Of a stretch of 13,074 nt of DNA, positions 1 to 9,100 are shown in pieces. The translations under genes were made by a program, and so were the position numbers. Source of the DNA: Clostridia bacterium (GTDB lineage Bacteria > Bacillota_A > Clostridia > Christensenellales > Borkfalkiaceae); NCBI GenBank assembly GCA_017621955.1, contig JAGASB010000314.1, positions 1 to 13,074 of the forward strand, in the 5' to 3' direction. Numbering within the stretch: position 1 is the stretch's first letter; every line of letters starts with the position of its first letter. The notes below the pieces were generated by a model that searched no databases, was not told the DNA's origin, and saw nothing but the letters and a program-made list of their open reading frames with translations.

Positions 1-315
1 CACTATCGGTTTTGTGCGTGTTAAACGATGCTTTTCGGGCGAAACTTTTACTGCGTTTATGCCTAGTTTTTCGATAAGAGTAAAAAGTACGGATAGGTGT
101 TGCAATTCACTTGTTAAAATATCACACGCTATCTTTGCCGATTCAATATCGTTAAGCTTAATATAATCAACGTATCTACAAGCGTAGCGATATACTGCCT
201 CACTCTCCCCGTGTTCTCCACAAAACGCATTAGTGATAACAAGCGCTTCGCTTACGTTCTTTTTCACACCGTCCATATTAGGATAAGATAAACGTTCACT
301 ATAAAACTTAGTCAT
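1..315 (-). CDS. Ferritin-like domain protein, partial (C-terminus beyond left edge)
   Basis: An open frame starts at ATG 315-313 and stays open to the window edge, giving 105 residues without a stop. The start is supported by a perfect GGAGG at 323-327, seven bases upstream, and by a TATAAT at 335-340. The visible protein resembles the ferritin-like/rubrerythrin-related four-helix family. A first helix carries Gly33, Glu37 and an Ala-Val-x-x-Tyr segment, and a second helix carries Glu70-x-x-His73 followed by a hydrophobic stretch ending in Leu-Gly. The Glu and Glu-x-x-His pattern is the usual half of a di-metal site; the partner helices would lie in the missing part. Members of this family bind iron or manganese and act in metal storage or peroxide defence. 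The family assignment comes from pattern recognition of a short fragment, so the exact subfamily (ferritin-like, manganese-catalase-like or spore-coat related) is open. Confidence 0.6.
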   Translation of the reverse strand, partial: MTKFYSERLSYPNMDGVKKNVSEALVITNAFCGEHGESEAVYRYACRYVDYIKLNDIESAKIACDILTSELQHLSVLFTLIEKLGINAVKVSPEKHRLTRTKPIV

Positions 316-334
316 ATATTAGCCTCCGCTTTGC

Positions 335-364
335 ATTATATGCTAAGTTGATTTTCTAAGTTAA
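335..364 (-). promoter_or_regulatory. Promoter of the ferritin-like gene
   Basis: On the minus strand a perfect TATAAT lies at 340-335, with TTAACT at 364-359 as a partial -35 box (4 of 6 matches, 18-base spacer). Transcription would start near 328, giving a leader of only about 13 nt that begins right at the GGAGG. A heptamer CTAAGTT (plus strand) occurs twice, at 343-349 and 356-362, between and overlapping the two boxes, and could be a regulator site. Confidence 0.5.
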
Positions 365-375
365 TTTAAAAGTAA

Positions 376-399
376 AAAACCGCACTGCCGTACGGTTTT
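376..399 (-). terminator. Intrinsic terminator of the InlB-repeat lipoprotein gene
   Basis: Read on the minus strand, AAAACCG pairs with CGGTTTT, extended by one mismatch and one more pair. The stem is followed by TT and a T-rich stretch. It begins about nine bases past the TAG stop at 410-408 and separates this gene from the ferritin-like gene's promoter. Confidence 0.7.
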
Positions 400-407
400 A
401 TTTATTA

Positions 408-1943
408 CTAACGTGGGGGTGTCCAGAGCGCTATGCAATGCGGTAAAACTATTATTACACCGTCTTCTGCTACACCTGGGAAGTTTTTAGCGTTAAACGC
501 AGTATCTGGTTTAACTTCATAAAGCCTTGTATCCCCGTTCTTTGCGTTTGAATATTGCCACCTTTTGCCAAAAGAATAATCCCCTTCCTTTCCATCCGCT
601 GTTCCGTTATCTTCAATCGGGTCAACGATAGGAAGTTTTGTTATGCCCTTTTCTGCAAGCGTTTCACCTTCAAGAAGTTCAATAGAAAAATCTTCAAGAC
701 TTTGTCCTGCCCTAAGCGGTACGCTACCACTATTTACAAGCACGCATTCCCTATCCTTTTCCCTTATTGTAGACGTAAGTGAAAAAGAAACGGTGTAAAC
801 ACGTTTATACTGTGCTACAAGTGTTAAGTCTGTCGGTTCAATGTCCCAAATACTACCGTTGTTGTAAATGATATCAGAACCGAAGCATTTCCAACCGATA
901 AACTTATAATTTTCAAGCACGGGCTCTTCAATACCTGCAATTTTGCTATCAAACACAACACTTGCCTTATCACCTTTTGAAAGCGTTCCGTTCCCTGGGT
1001 CAAGATTAAGAGTAAAAGTTTTTGCATGCCAATTAGCCTTAAACGACTTATCGCCCGTCGTATTAACAAGCGCAAGTTCGGTAACCATACCGTCTATGCC
1101 TGTACCTGACCAACCCACAAAAACATAACCGTATCTTGTAGGATTATTTACGTTAATCCTATCACCCGTAGAGTAAGAACTTGGATTGTTTATATAGTTA
1201 CCACCACCAAGGTCGTAATTTATGATAAACTCATCATCCGTCCACTTTGCATACACGTTTAAATCGTCTAAATTTTTCCAAACCATACCGCTAAATATAG
1301 GCGAATTATCAACTGTTTCCCAACGCACGAAACGATACGTCTCACCGTCAATAACCCTATTTTCTAGCATAGGTAACGTGCCTATTGCCTTATCGTAAGT
1401 CACAACTAAGTCATTCGTGTCGAGTGGCTGACCGTCATTGTCAAAAAACTTGACGTTGTATTGATTGGGTGTCCATACGGCGTTTATTGTACAAGTGTTT
1501 GAAACTCTTTCAAGCACGGTATCCCACGACAGCGTGTATCCTTGCTTTATAAATTCAGGGGCAATGTTTTTCAAGTTATAAGCGCTGTCAACCGGCAACT
1601 CAACCGTGCTAAGTCCGTCGCTTGTCCTACCACCGTTACCGTTGAAAGTTACTGTAAAAGTATACTTCGCCCAAAGTTGAGTTACCGTAGTATCTGACGT
1701 TATGTTATGAAGAACTTTGTTCCAATCGTCGCAGTTATAACCTTCACGATTAAAAACAGGTTCTACTAACTGCTCCCAACTAGTTACTGTTTGAACAAGT
1801 TCGCCTTCGACAAGCACAGCGTCCTCCGCACCACCATCGAACGTAACCGTAAAACTTCTTGGCGCACCACAGCCCGTGCCCACTGTCACTGCTGAAAACG
1901 CCATCAATACTGATAAGATTGTTATAAATATCTTTTTAATCAC
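408..1943 (-). CDS. Secreted InlB-repeat (Listeria-Bacteroides repeat) lipoprotein-like protein
   Basis: This 511-residue protein has an N-terminal signal: Lys3-Lys4, a hydrophobic core at residues 5-21, then Gly-Thr-Gly-Cys25. The lipobox is imperfect because the -3 position is Gly rather than Leu, so lipidation is likely but not certain. At least five InlB B-repeat/Flg_new modules follow, at about 31-94, 96-160, 162-237, 239-307 and 310-384. Each starts with a Phe/Tyr-x-Val-x-Phe-like strand and an Asn/Asp-Gly turn, carries a Gly-Tyr or Tyr-x-Phe-x-x-Trp core, and ends in Ala-x-Trp or Ala-x-Tyr. These are small beta-grasp-like modules common in Gram-positive cell-surface proteins. Residues 385-511 start and end like another repeat (final Trp-Thr-Pro-Pro) but hold a long insert. 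No sortase LPxTG signal is present. The start is GTG at 1943-1941, preceded by AGGGG seven bases upstream; the next in-frame Met lies inside the signal peptide. The gene has its own promoter and terminator. The ligand or role is unknown; surface adhesion is only a family-level guess. Confidence 0.85.
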   Translation of the reverse strand: MIKKIFITILSVLMAFSAVTVGTGCGAPRSFTVTFDGGAEDAVLVEGELVQTVTSWEQLVEPVFNREGYNCDDWNKVLHNITSDTTVTQLWAKYTFTVTFNGNGGRTSDGLSTVELPVDSAYNLKNIAPEFIKQGYTLSWDTVLERVSNTCTINAVWTPNQYNVKFFDNDGQPLDTNDLVVTYDKAIGTLPMLENRVIDGETYRFVRWETVDNSPIFSGMVWKNLDDLNVYAKWTDDEFIINYDLGGGNYINNPSSYSTGDRINVNNPTRYGYVFVGWSGTGIDGMVTELALVNTTGDKSFKANWHAKTFTLNLDPGNGTLSKGDKASVVFDSKIAGIEEPVLENYKFIGWKCFGSDIIYNNGSIWDIEPTDLTLVAQYKRVYTVSFSLTSTIREKDRECVLVNSGSVPLRAGQSLEDFSIELLEGETLAEKGITKLPIVDPIEDNGTADGKEGDYSFGKRWQYSNAKNGDTRLYEVKPDTAFNAKNFPGVAEDGVIIVLPHCIALWTPPR

Positions 1944-1979
1944 AGTTGTCCCCTAAGTATTTTGTGCTTAATTTATATA

Positions 1980-2009
1980 ATTATATAACAATTCTATTTA
2001 TTATGTCAA
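1980..2009 (-). promoter_or_regulatory. Consensus sigma-A type promoter of the InlB-repeat gene
   Basis: On the minus strand TTGACA (2009-2004) and TATAAT (1985-1980) are both perfect and separated by 18 bases. The predicted start near 1973 gives a leader of about 30 nt containing the AGGGG ribosome binding site. The rest of the 1944-2086 gap is AT-rich and shows no strong hairpin terminator for the upstream 212-residue gene. Confidence 0.8.
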
Positions 2010-2086
2010 TAAAAAATACGAAAAATCCTTTTTTTGAACAATTTCAAGTGCTTTTTGTTGGTTTTTTATATATTTTTGCAGTTTTG

Positions 2087-2725
2087 TTAAATACCGTATT
2101 TAGACATTATTTTAAGCAATGCACCAAGTCCGTCGTTTATTTTCTCTTTTAAGGACGGCGTTAATTGTACTTCACCTTGATTTATTGCGCACTCTAAATC
2201 TTTAACCTGCCGTTTATCATTAGGCGTTAGATTATAGTATTCCATTCTGGATAAAATGTTTTTAACGTGTGAAAAATCTAGGTCGTTATCGTACTTAACT
2301 CTCTCTTCTTCACAAACAGTCTTAATGCTTTCTAATGCCTTTTCTTCCTCATCGTCGTTTTTTACTGAGCAACCTTTTGCACAGTCATCTAAAAAGCGTG
2401 CAAGCTCTTTTTGTTTTTTACTTATTTTGATTTTTTTATCGGGGATAAGCCATAAAATTGCCGAATAAATCAAAAAAAACGCAAACGTAAATAGAAAATA
2501 CTTACCACCTGTTAAAAATTCTTCTATCGAACGCTCGGCAATAGGCACGAATAAAAGCAACAATGTAAAGCAAAATCTAACACGGTTTTCATAACACCTA
2601 GTGAGCAAAATAATAAGTAGCGATATAAATACGCCTGTCAAAACTGATAGGCTTATCAAAAACACACCTATGCCACCCAAAGTTTTATCTATACCGCTAA
2701 AAAAATTCAAAAAAAATTCTGTCAT
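2087..2725 (-). CDS. Unrecognised membrane protein with cytoplasmic tail, 212 aa
   Basis: I do not recognise this protein. Hydrophobic segments lie at about residues 17-41 and 75-94, with a shorter one at 49-63 that may also cross the membrane. The loop between the first two is positively charged (Arg43, Arg48, Arg50). Residues 96-212 are hydrophilic and probably helical, rich in Lys, Glu and Asp. This tail starts with a Lys-rich patch directly after the last membrane segment, which by the positive-inside rule places it in the cytoplasm. It includes an acidic run of Asp and Glu near residue 126 and four cysteines (44, 52, 114, 118), two of them in Cys-x-x-x-Cys. The start at ATG 2725-2723 is supported by AAGAGG six bases upstream. 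It lies 83 nt downstream of addA on the same strand with no terminator visible between them, so it may be the last gene of that operon. Nothing in the sequence ties it to DNA repair. Confidence 0.75.
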   Translation of the reverse strand: MTEFFLNFFSGIDKTLGGIGVFLISLSVLTGVFISLLIILLTRCYENRVRFCFTLLLLFVPIAERSIEEFLTGGKYFLFTFAFFLIYSAILWLIPDKKIKISKKQKELARFLDDCAKGCSVKNDDEEEKALESIKTVCEEERVKYDNDLDFSHVKNILSRMEYYNLTPNDKRQVKDLECAINQGEVQLTPSLKEKINDGLGALLKIMSKYGI

Positions 2726-2735
2726 TTCACGCCTC

Positions 2736-2755
2736 TTATAAATTCTAATTTATAA
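2736..2755. repeat. AT-rich palindrome upstream of the 212-aa membrane protein gene
   Basis: TTATAAATT and AATTTATAA form a perfect 9-bp inverted repeat around a CT centre. It ends right next to the ribosome binding site of the gene at 2725. It could be an operator or the core of a promoter. As an RNA hairpin it would be weak. A loose promoter match (TTGATA, 17 bases, TTAAAT) lies further upstream in the 2726-2808 gap. The symmetry is directly visible; any function is inferred. Confidence 0.35.
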
Positions 2756-2808
2756 ATGCCGTCGAATAACAGAATAATTTAAGGTTTTATATGTTATTTT
2801 ATCAATTA

Positions 2809-5800
2809 TTAAAACTCAACGTGTTCACCCGTAAACAAATTGACAAGAACTTTTTTATCGACTTTTAGAGAAAGCACTTTTTGAACTGCCAAAGCGTATA
2901 GGTCAAGTTGCTTAGCGTATTTATCCACTAAACTTTGCTTTTCAAGCGAAGAATATTTATAGTCGATTATGTACGCAATGCCATCTTTTACGGCGAGTAA
3001 ATCTATTACGCCTTGAACTACAATAGTTTCCGTACTTGTTGTATCAAGCACGGCGCTTGCGTCAATGCTTGCGATAAACGGCTTTTCACGGTAAAGTTTA
3101 AAACCATTTAGTGAAGATAATGCGCTATTTTCAATCGCACGCCTTATCCTTTCGATATTAACTTTTTTTACGTCGTCAAGGCAAAGCACACCAGAAGATA
3201 TCATATTTTCAATTTGTTCATCAAAACTAAGTTTAAATTCAAAGTCCAAAAATTCTAAAATCTTATGCGCTATATTGCCCTTTTCTATATCTGGGGAAGG
3301 TTCGTCAAATAGAACGTGAACAAGCTGACTTTCGTCAACCGTATTTTTTACGGCGGACGTTACGTTGCTTTTAAGCGGAAGAATAGTGTCAGCGTCAAAC
3401 GGATAATTAAAGGACAAGTTTTGACTTATTTTATCAACAACTTTTTGGTCAGATTTACCGATTATAACCTTTCTAACGCCTTGTCTAAGGTCTATAAAAT
3501 TAAACTCATTTTGGTCGTGATATTCCGCTTCAATACTTTTTGGTAAGTAGTCGATAAAATGGTCAGCACCGCAAAAACGGTCTTTTCTAGTATCTTCCTT
3601 TGCTTCAACTGTTAAGTGCAGTGAATACTGTGCACGAGTTGTTGCAACGTAGAAAAGTCGCATTTCTTCTTTCATACGTTCAAGTTTCATATCTTGACGG
3701 ATTACCCCACGAAGCAACGTTTCGTTTTTTGTACGATTTTGGTCGTTAAAACTCTTTACTGCTAAACCGTAATTTCTACTGAAAAGTATTTCTTCACGTT
3801 CTTCTTCATCGTTATACTGTCTTTCTAAACCGCACACTATAACCACGGGGAACTCTAACCCTTTTGAAGCGTGAATAGTCATCACCTTGACAGCGTCTTC
3901 TTCACCGCTTTCGGAAAATCCGAAAGAATCGGGGGCGTTTTCAATCTTTAACAAGAACTCTTTGACCGTAAGTCTTTTTTCGCCCAAAACCGAAGCGCCG
4001 ATAAATCGCCTTAGCCTACCCACTTTCATAGCGCCTAAACGCTGTGCGTAAAGATAACTCTCTATATCGTTATCCTTAATAAGTCTATCAAGAACCCCTT
4101 GTGCCCCAACAAAGTCCGAAATAAACCTTATCTTCTCAAAATAAGCGTTAAAATCTTTTAATCTTAAACTTAAAGGCGTATTTGCATTTTGCAAATAATA
4201 GACGTACGCATCAAAAAAACTCCAATCTTTTTTATTTTCGTGCGCATCTTCATAAAAGCCAACCATTTCAATAAAGTCTTCGTCGGTAAACCTACCGATA
4301 GGACTTTTTAGCACCACCGCAAGCGGTAAATCTTGCTTAAAACAGTCCACGAGTTTTAAGGCGTTTATCATTACTGAAATTTCGGGAAAGTCGCAAACAT
4401 TTTCCTTAACGTCAGATGAAACGGGTATACCGTGTCTAGTAAGTCCCTTTACTAAGTTTGCAACGTAACCGTTATTTTTATTGCGTGTTAAAATCACTAT
4501 GTCGCCATAACTGATTTTTTTGTGCACTTGGTCTTTTGGGTCAAAATAAGTTTTAGTAAGTTCATCGTCGATTATGCTTGTTAAAAGCGAAGATATTATA
4601 GGGCTTTGTTCTTCCCTACCGTTTATCTCTTGCAAAATATCGTAAATGCGTGGCGTTTCTTCAACTGAACTTTCCTTTTCGGGTTTTTTAAGAAAGTGTA
4701 GTTTTGCCCTACCCACTTCTTTTTCCGCCCAAGGCGCACCTGCAATAAGTTGAGAATTTTTCTCATAACTTTCACCGAAAAACTCTTCGGTCATACAAAA
4801 ATTGAATATGCTGTTTACAAGTTTTATTACCGCACCTGACGAACGGAAGTTATGGTTTAGCATAAGCGTCTTTTGTCCACGCATAGCCATATCTTTACTC
4901 TTGTTAGTAAAAAATTCAGGTCTACAACCACGGAAACCGTATATGCTTTGCTTGTTATCCCCAACCATAAAGAGATTGTCCGCCGAAATATAGTTTATAA
5001 TTTGTTCTTGCGCACCGTTGATGTCTTGATATTCGTCCACGAAAACGTATTTATATTTTTGTTTAATAGCCTCTCTCAACTGCTCATCCGACAATATCTT
5101 TATTGCAAAATGCTCTAAATCGTTAAAGTCAAGCGCATTTTCTTCTCTTTTTTCAGCTGAATAGATTTCTTTATATCTTTTAACTAAGCGCAAAAACTGT
5201 TCGGTATGTACGGCACACTCAAAAAACTTAGCTTGGTCAGTTTCTTTATCGGTAAGGTGAGCACAAAACTTTGCGCATAATTTCTTAAATTTATCCCTTG
5301 CGTCTTTAACCACTGCCTTATAGTCCACTACGGCTGGGTCGATTTTTCTTTCAAAGTCAAGGCGCAAATCGTATTTTTCAAACTTCTTAACAAAGTATAC
5401 GTCGGTAGAATCAATCAAACTTTTAACGTCTAAATAAAGTGTGTTTGTAAACGATAATGCCTTTGGCATATCATACGTATTAAACACGTTAAGCGGTTCA
5501 ATCAAACTGTCTAATAACGCAGACAACTCTCTATCAAGCGCCCTTTTATATTCGCCAAGTAAAAATTCTAGTCCGTCGGGTGAGTAATAATAGCGATATT
5601 TATCCATAAACGAATCGGGGTCGGCTTCACTATCGCAAAACGCACACGCCGATAAAACAAGTTGCTTTAATCTTGCATCAGTTCTTCCTATGGCATACCT
5701 ATCCACAAGCGTATAAAACCAACTTCCCCCCGAATCGTAAAACTCCTTAAAAGCCTTATCAACGCATTCTAAACGCATTACGTTTGACTCTGACTCATCC

Positions 5801-6168
5801 ATAATTCTAAAATCGGGTGCAACGCCTGCACTGAAAAAGTTTAAGCGAATTAGTTTACCGCAAAAAGAGTGAAGCGTGCAAATATCAGCCGTTGGCAATT
5901 CCACAAGCTGACTATATATCCGTTGTTTGTTTTGTCCGTCTAAGTTATCACAAAGCGCACTTTTTAACTTTTCTTTCATTTCACTTGCGGCTTTTTCGGT
6001 AAACGTTACGCACAAAATTTGACCTACGTTTGCGTTTTTTTCTAAAACCAGACGCTTTACACGCTCAATCATAGTATGCGTTTTTCCACTGCCGGCAGAG
6101 GCGGAAACCAAAATATTGCCGTCATCGTGCATCACTGCTTGAAACTGTTTATCCGTCAATTTCGGCAT
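2809..6168 (-). CDS. addA: ATP-dependent helicase/nuclease subunit A (AddA)
   Basis: AddA is the motor and one of the two nucleases of AddAB, which unwinds and resects double-strand breaks and loads RecA at Chi sites. This 1119-residue protein shows the UvrD-type superfamily 1A motifs in order: Q motif at Gln8, Walker A ASAGSGKT 23-30, motif Ia TFTEKAA, Walker B DEYQD 378-382, motif III GDNKQ 403-407 with SIYGFRG, motif IV NHNFRSS, motif V TIHASKGLEF 764-773 and motif VI YVATTRA from 840. The C-terminal PD-(D/E)XK nuclease has His968, Asp1056, and Asp1069-Tyr-Lys1071, followed by the QLDLYA helix, so it looks catalytically intact. It is about a tenth shorter than the Bacillus protein (about 1230 residues). 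I chose ATG 6168-6166 because AAGGAGG lies eight bases upstream. A longer frame from TTG 6186 would put its start on top of that site. The gene overlaps the addB stop by 20 nt. Confidence 0.97.
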   Translation of the reverse strand: MPKLTDKQFQAVMHDDGNILVSASAGSGKTHTMIERVKRLVLEKNANVGQILCVTFTEKAASEMKEKLKSALCDNLDGQNKQRIYSQLVELPTADICTLHSFCGKLIRLNFFSAGVAPDFRIMDESESNVMRLECVDKAFKEFYDSGGSWFYTLVDRYAIGRTDARLKQLVLSACAFCDSEADPDSFMDKYRYYYSPDGLEFLLGEYKRALDRELSALLDSLIEPLNVFNTYDMPKALSFTNTLYLDVKSLIDSTDVYFVKKFEKYDLRLDFERKIDPAVVDYKAVVKDARDKFKKLCAKFCAHLTDKETDQAKFFECAVHTEQFLRLVKRYKEIYSAEKREENALDFNDLEHFAIKILSDEQLREAIKQKYKYVFVDEYQDINGAQEQIINYISADNLFMVGDNKQSIYGFRGCRPEFFTNKSKDMAMRGQKTLMLNHNFRSSGAVIKLVNSIFNFCMTEEFFGESYEKNSQLIAGAPWAEKEVGRAKLHFLKKPEKESSVEETPRIYDILQEINGREEQSPIISSLLTSIIDDELTKTYFDPKDQVHKKISYGDIVILTRNKNNGYVANLVKGLTRHGIPVSSDVKENVCDFPEISVMINALKLVDCFKQDLPLAVVLKSPIGRFTDEDFIEMVGFYEDAHENKKDWSFFDAYVYYLQNANTPLSLRLKDFNAYFEKIRFISDFVGAQGVLDRLIKDNDIESYLYAQRLGAMKVGRLRRFIGASVLGEKRLTVKEFLLKIENAPDSFGFSESGEEDAVKVMTIHASKGLEFPVVIVCGLERQYNDEEEREEILFSRNYGLAVKSFNDQNRTKNETLLRGVIRQDMKLERMKEEMRLFYVATTRAQYSLHLTVEAKEDTRKDRFCGADHFIDYLPKSIEAEYHDQNEFNFIDLRQGVRKVIIGKSDQKVVDKISQNLSFNYPFDADTILPLKSNVTSAVKNTVDESQLVHVLFDEPSPDIEKGNIAHKILEFLDFEFKLSFDEQIENMISSGVLCLDDVKKVNIERIRRAIENSALSSLNGFKLYREKPFIASIDASAVLDTTSTETIVVQGVIDLLAVKDGIAYIIDYKYSSLEKQSLVDKYAKQLDLYALAVQKVLSLKVDKKVLVNLFTGEHVEF

Positions 6169-9100
6169 TTTCTTTTCCTCCTTCAACTGCGTTTATAATA
6201 GTGTTTTCATTTACCTTTTCAAGTTTTCTTGAATTTTCTTCACCGCCACCACATAATGCCTTATACGCACAATACTGACAGGTGTCGTTATACGGCGAAG
6301 CAACGATAACCCCTTCTGCCATTCGTTGAGCGGCAAGTTCACTTAGTTTTACTGCATAATCAACGTAAGAACTTAATGCACTTTGGCTTATGGCGTTTTT
6401 AACCTTGCCCTTAGCGTCAACTTCAACCCAAGCGCTTTTCTTTTTATCGTTAATTAAATTATCTTGTGCTAAAACGGCTTGTTCATCATTTAACGTCTTA
6501 CCTACTGCAAGAGCCTTATCCTTTTTGTCGGGTGCATCATACTTATCTTGAACAGGCAAATAATATAAGCCTGCAAGTTTCTTTTGCCCGTCCTTAAACT
6601 TTTCAGCAACCGCCGCCGCATATAAGTAAAGTTGAAGTTTAATCCCTGCAAAAAGCGACTTATCGACCGCATCGGCAGTACCCGTTTTATAGTCAAGCAC
6701 CCTAAAATAGTCGTCGCTAACGTCAACCCTATCTATCTTACCTTTAATCTTAAATTTACCATCGTTTAATTTAACAGCAGGATAGAACTTTCCGTCCCCG
6801 AACTGCGCTTCGGTAGTCTCAACGCTAAACGACGAATTTTTTAGCGTGCAATAAGTGTTAAAACAATACTTTTCACACTCTTTAAGTACACGACTGATAG
6901 CACTTGACGTAACGCTATCGGATAGGAATTTTTTATATTCTTCTTTTTTTAGAACTTCTTCTTTGATTTTGTTAAACAGTTGGCTAGACGATTGTTCATC
7001 ACGCACTTCATCAAGTTTAACGCAGTATTCAGAAAAAATATCGTGCATTAAATTGCCCACAGAAAAGGCTTGAACCACGCCCTCTTCACGCTCTTTTAGT
7101 TTTACGCTATGCGACAAAAACGCACGGTAAGGGCATTTATAATAATCTTCAATAGTGGTTGGTGATAGTGTTTGCTTTATAATAGCACGGTCAGTTTTTT
7201 CTAAAACCACTTGCATTTCTTTGTTGGCGTTGTCAAGTAAGTGTTTTAATTTATCTTCGCCCACAGCGTTAAAAAATGCCGATGCGTTCATAAAGTCACA
7301 ATTTTCTCGTTCGACAAATTGACCGCATTCTTTGGCAAACGTCTTTACCCCTTGCCTAAAAGTCAAATATCCGTTTTCGTTAGGAAAACTCTTAAACGTA
7401 AACGTGTTTTCAAGTTCGGTTAAAACTTGGCTTTTAGTATTCTTTGCGCCGTCTATTCCTACAATCGGGTAAGATAAATAAAGTCTTTCTGAAAATGCAC
7501 AAAGTGCAAGTGCAAGGTTTTCTCGTGTGCGGTGATTTACTATCCTTATCTTAGGTTCAATCATAACCTTTATTTGCTCTAACGCATCAATATCGCCGTC
7601 GGATAACAAAGCAACGTCTGCTTGAACAGTCGGCACGCTAGAAGTAAGCCCAACGGCAAACAAACGCTTAGCTTTGGCAAGTGCCGTCTCCTTATATTCG
7701 CCTACGAAAACCGCATCGTTATACTGTGGAATTATAGAAAGTTCAAGTGCAATAACACCGCTTGTAAACACGTTTTTATATTCGGTTATGCTCATTTCTA
7801 CGTTAGATAGAATTACGTCCATCTCATCAAGAATTTTTACGATAGCATCGTAAACTTGTGCGTTTACAGCCGATTCTTCTATTTCGCCCGAAGATTTTAA
7901 AGTTTCCGTCCACTCAGTGACTTTTTCTTTAACGTTAAGTGCTTTTAACATACCACGCACGTTAAATCCGTTAAGGACCGAACAAAGTTTTTGTCTAAAC
8001 TGTTCTAAACTTGCCGTTTGTTCTTTGTCCGTTTCATACTTTAACGGCTCTTTTATTCTACCGTAGTTTACGTTGTATTTTATAATATAGTTTTCAAAAC
8101 TGTCCGATAGATTTTTATCTTGTTCAAACAGTGGATTCTTAAAGAACGTACTTATTGCCTTGCGTTCAAAATTTTTCCTAAATATTTCTATATACGCCAA
8201 AATAAGCGTTACCACAGGGTGATTGTCCGCACGCTTGCGTTCATCTAAAAAGTAAGGTATTCTAAGCGTGTCAAACGCCCTTTTAACGTATTCTTTATAC
8301 TCTACTACGTTTGGAAGTGCCACTGTAAAATCACGATAGCGACACTCTCCTTTAAGCACCGATGCCTTTATAATCTCAGCAACCCTTTCCATTTCGGCAG
8401 GGGCGTTAATAGCACTGCCGTAATAAATTTTATCGGTTGTGATTTTGCTTTGATTTTTTCTAGGGGTAAAAAGGTTTTGTGTTATTATTTTACCTTCTAA
8501 GTTATAGCCACCGTCTTCATTAATCTCTAATAGTGCTATGTCTAATTTTTTACAGTAGTTTTTAATGTATTCAGCCGTTTCGTTGACGTAAACAAGTGGA
8601 TTATCACCCTTGCAAAGTATGGCCGTAACGTTGCCCGCTTTTTCAATAAGCGTGTTTATTGCAGAGCGCATTTGTGCAGTGAATCCTGAAAAGCCAACCA
8701 AATACACGTCCGCACGGGCAATATCCTTGCTTTCCGATATAATTTCGGGTAAATAGGATAATGAAGAACTTTGGTCTTCATAACCGTGCGCATTGATGAA
8801 CTCTTCGTAAGCGACAAAAACGCAATAAATATCGGTAAGTTTATTTTTAAGCATACCCGAAGACTGGTCTATTGCATAAAGCAAATCGTTTGGGGTAACC
8901 TTGGCACTTTTAAGTTGCATTATAAGTTCACTAAGCGTAGGCGCAAGCATAGCCCTACTTGACTTAAAGCACGAAAGTTTAACGTCGGATAAAATTCTTT
9001 TAACCGCCATCGCACTTGCTTCCTTGGTCAATATTTTTTCTAAGGGTTTTTTGACACGCATAAAATTACCGAACGAATACACGTCGGTATTAAAACTTCC

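Noticed and set aside
408..1943. InlB modules as nucleotide-level tandem repeats
   Set aside because: The modules are similar only at protein level; no long DNA repeat is visible, so recent duplication is not supported.
2010..2060. Weak TTGAA/TTCAA hairpin as terminator of the 212-aa gene
   Set aside because: The 5-bp AT-rich stem is too weak and not followed by a T run on the minus strand.
6169..6186. TTG start for addA adding six residues
   Set aside because: These codons are the ribosome binding site AAGGAGG and its spacer for the ATG at 6168.
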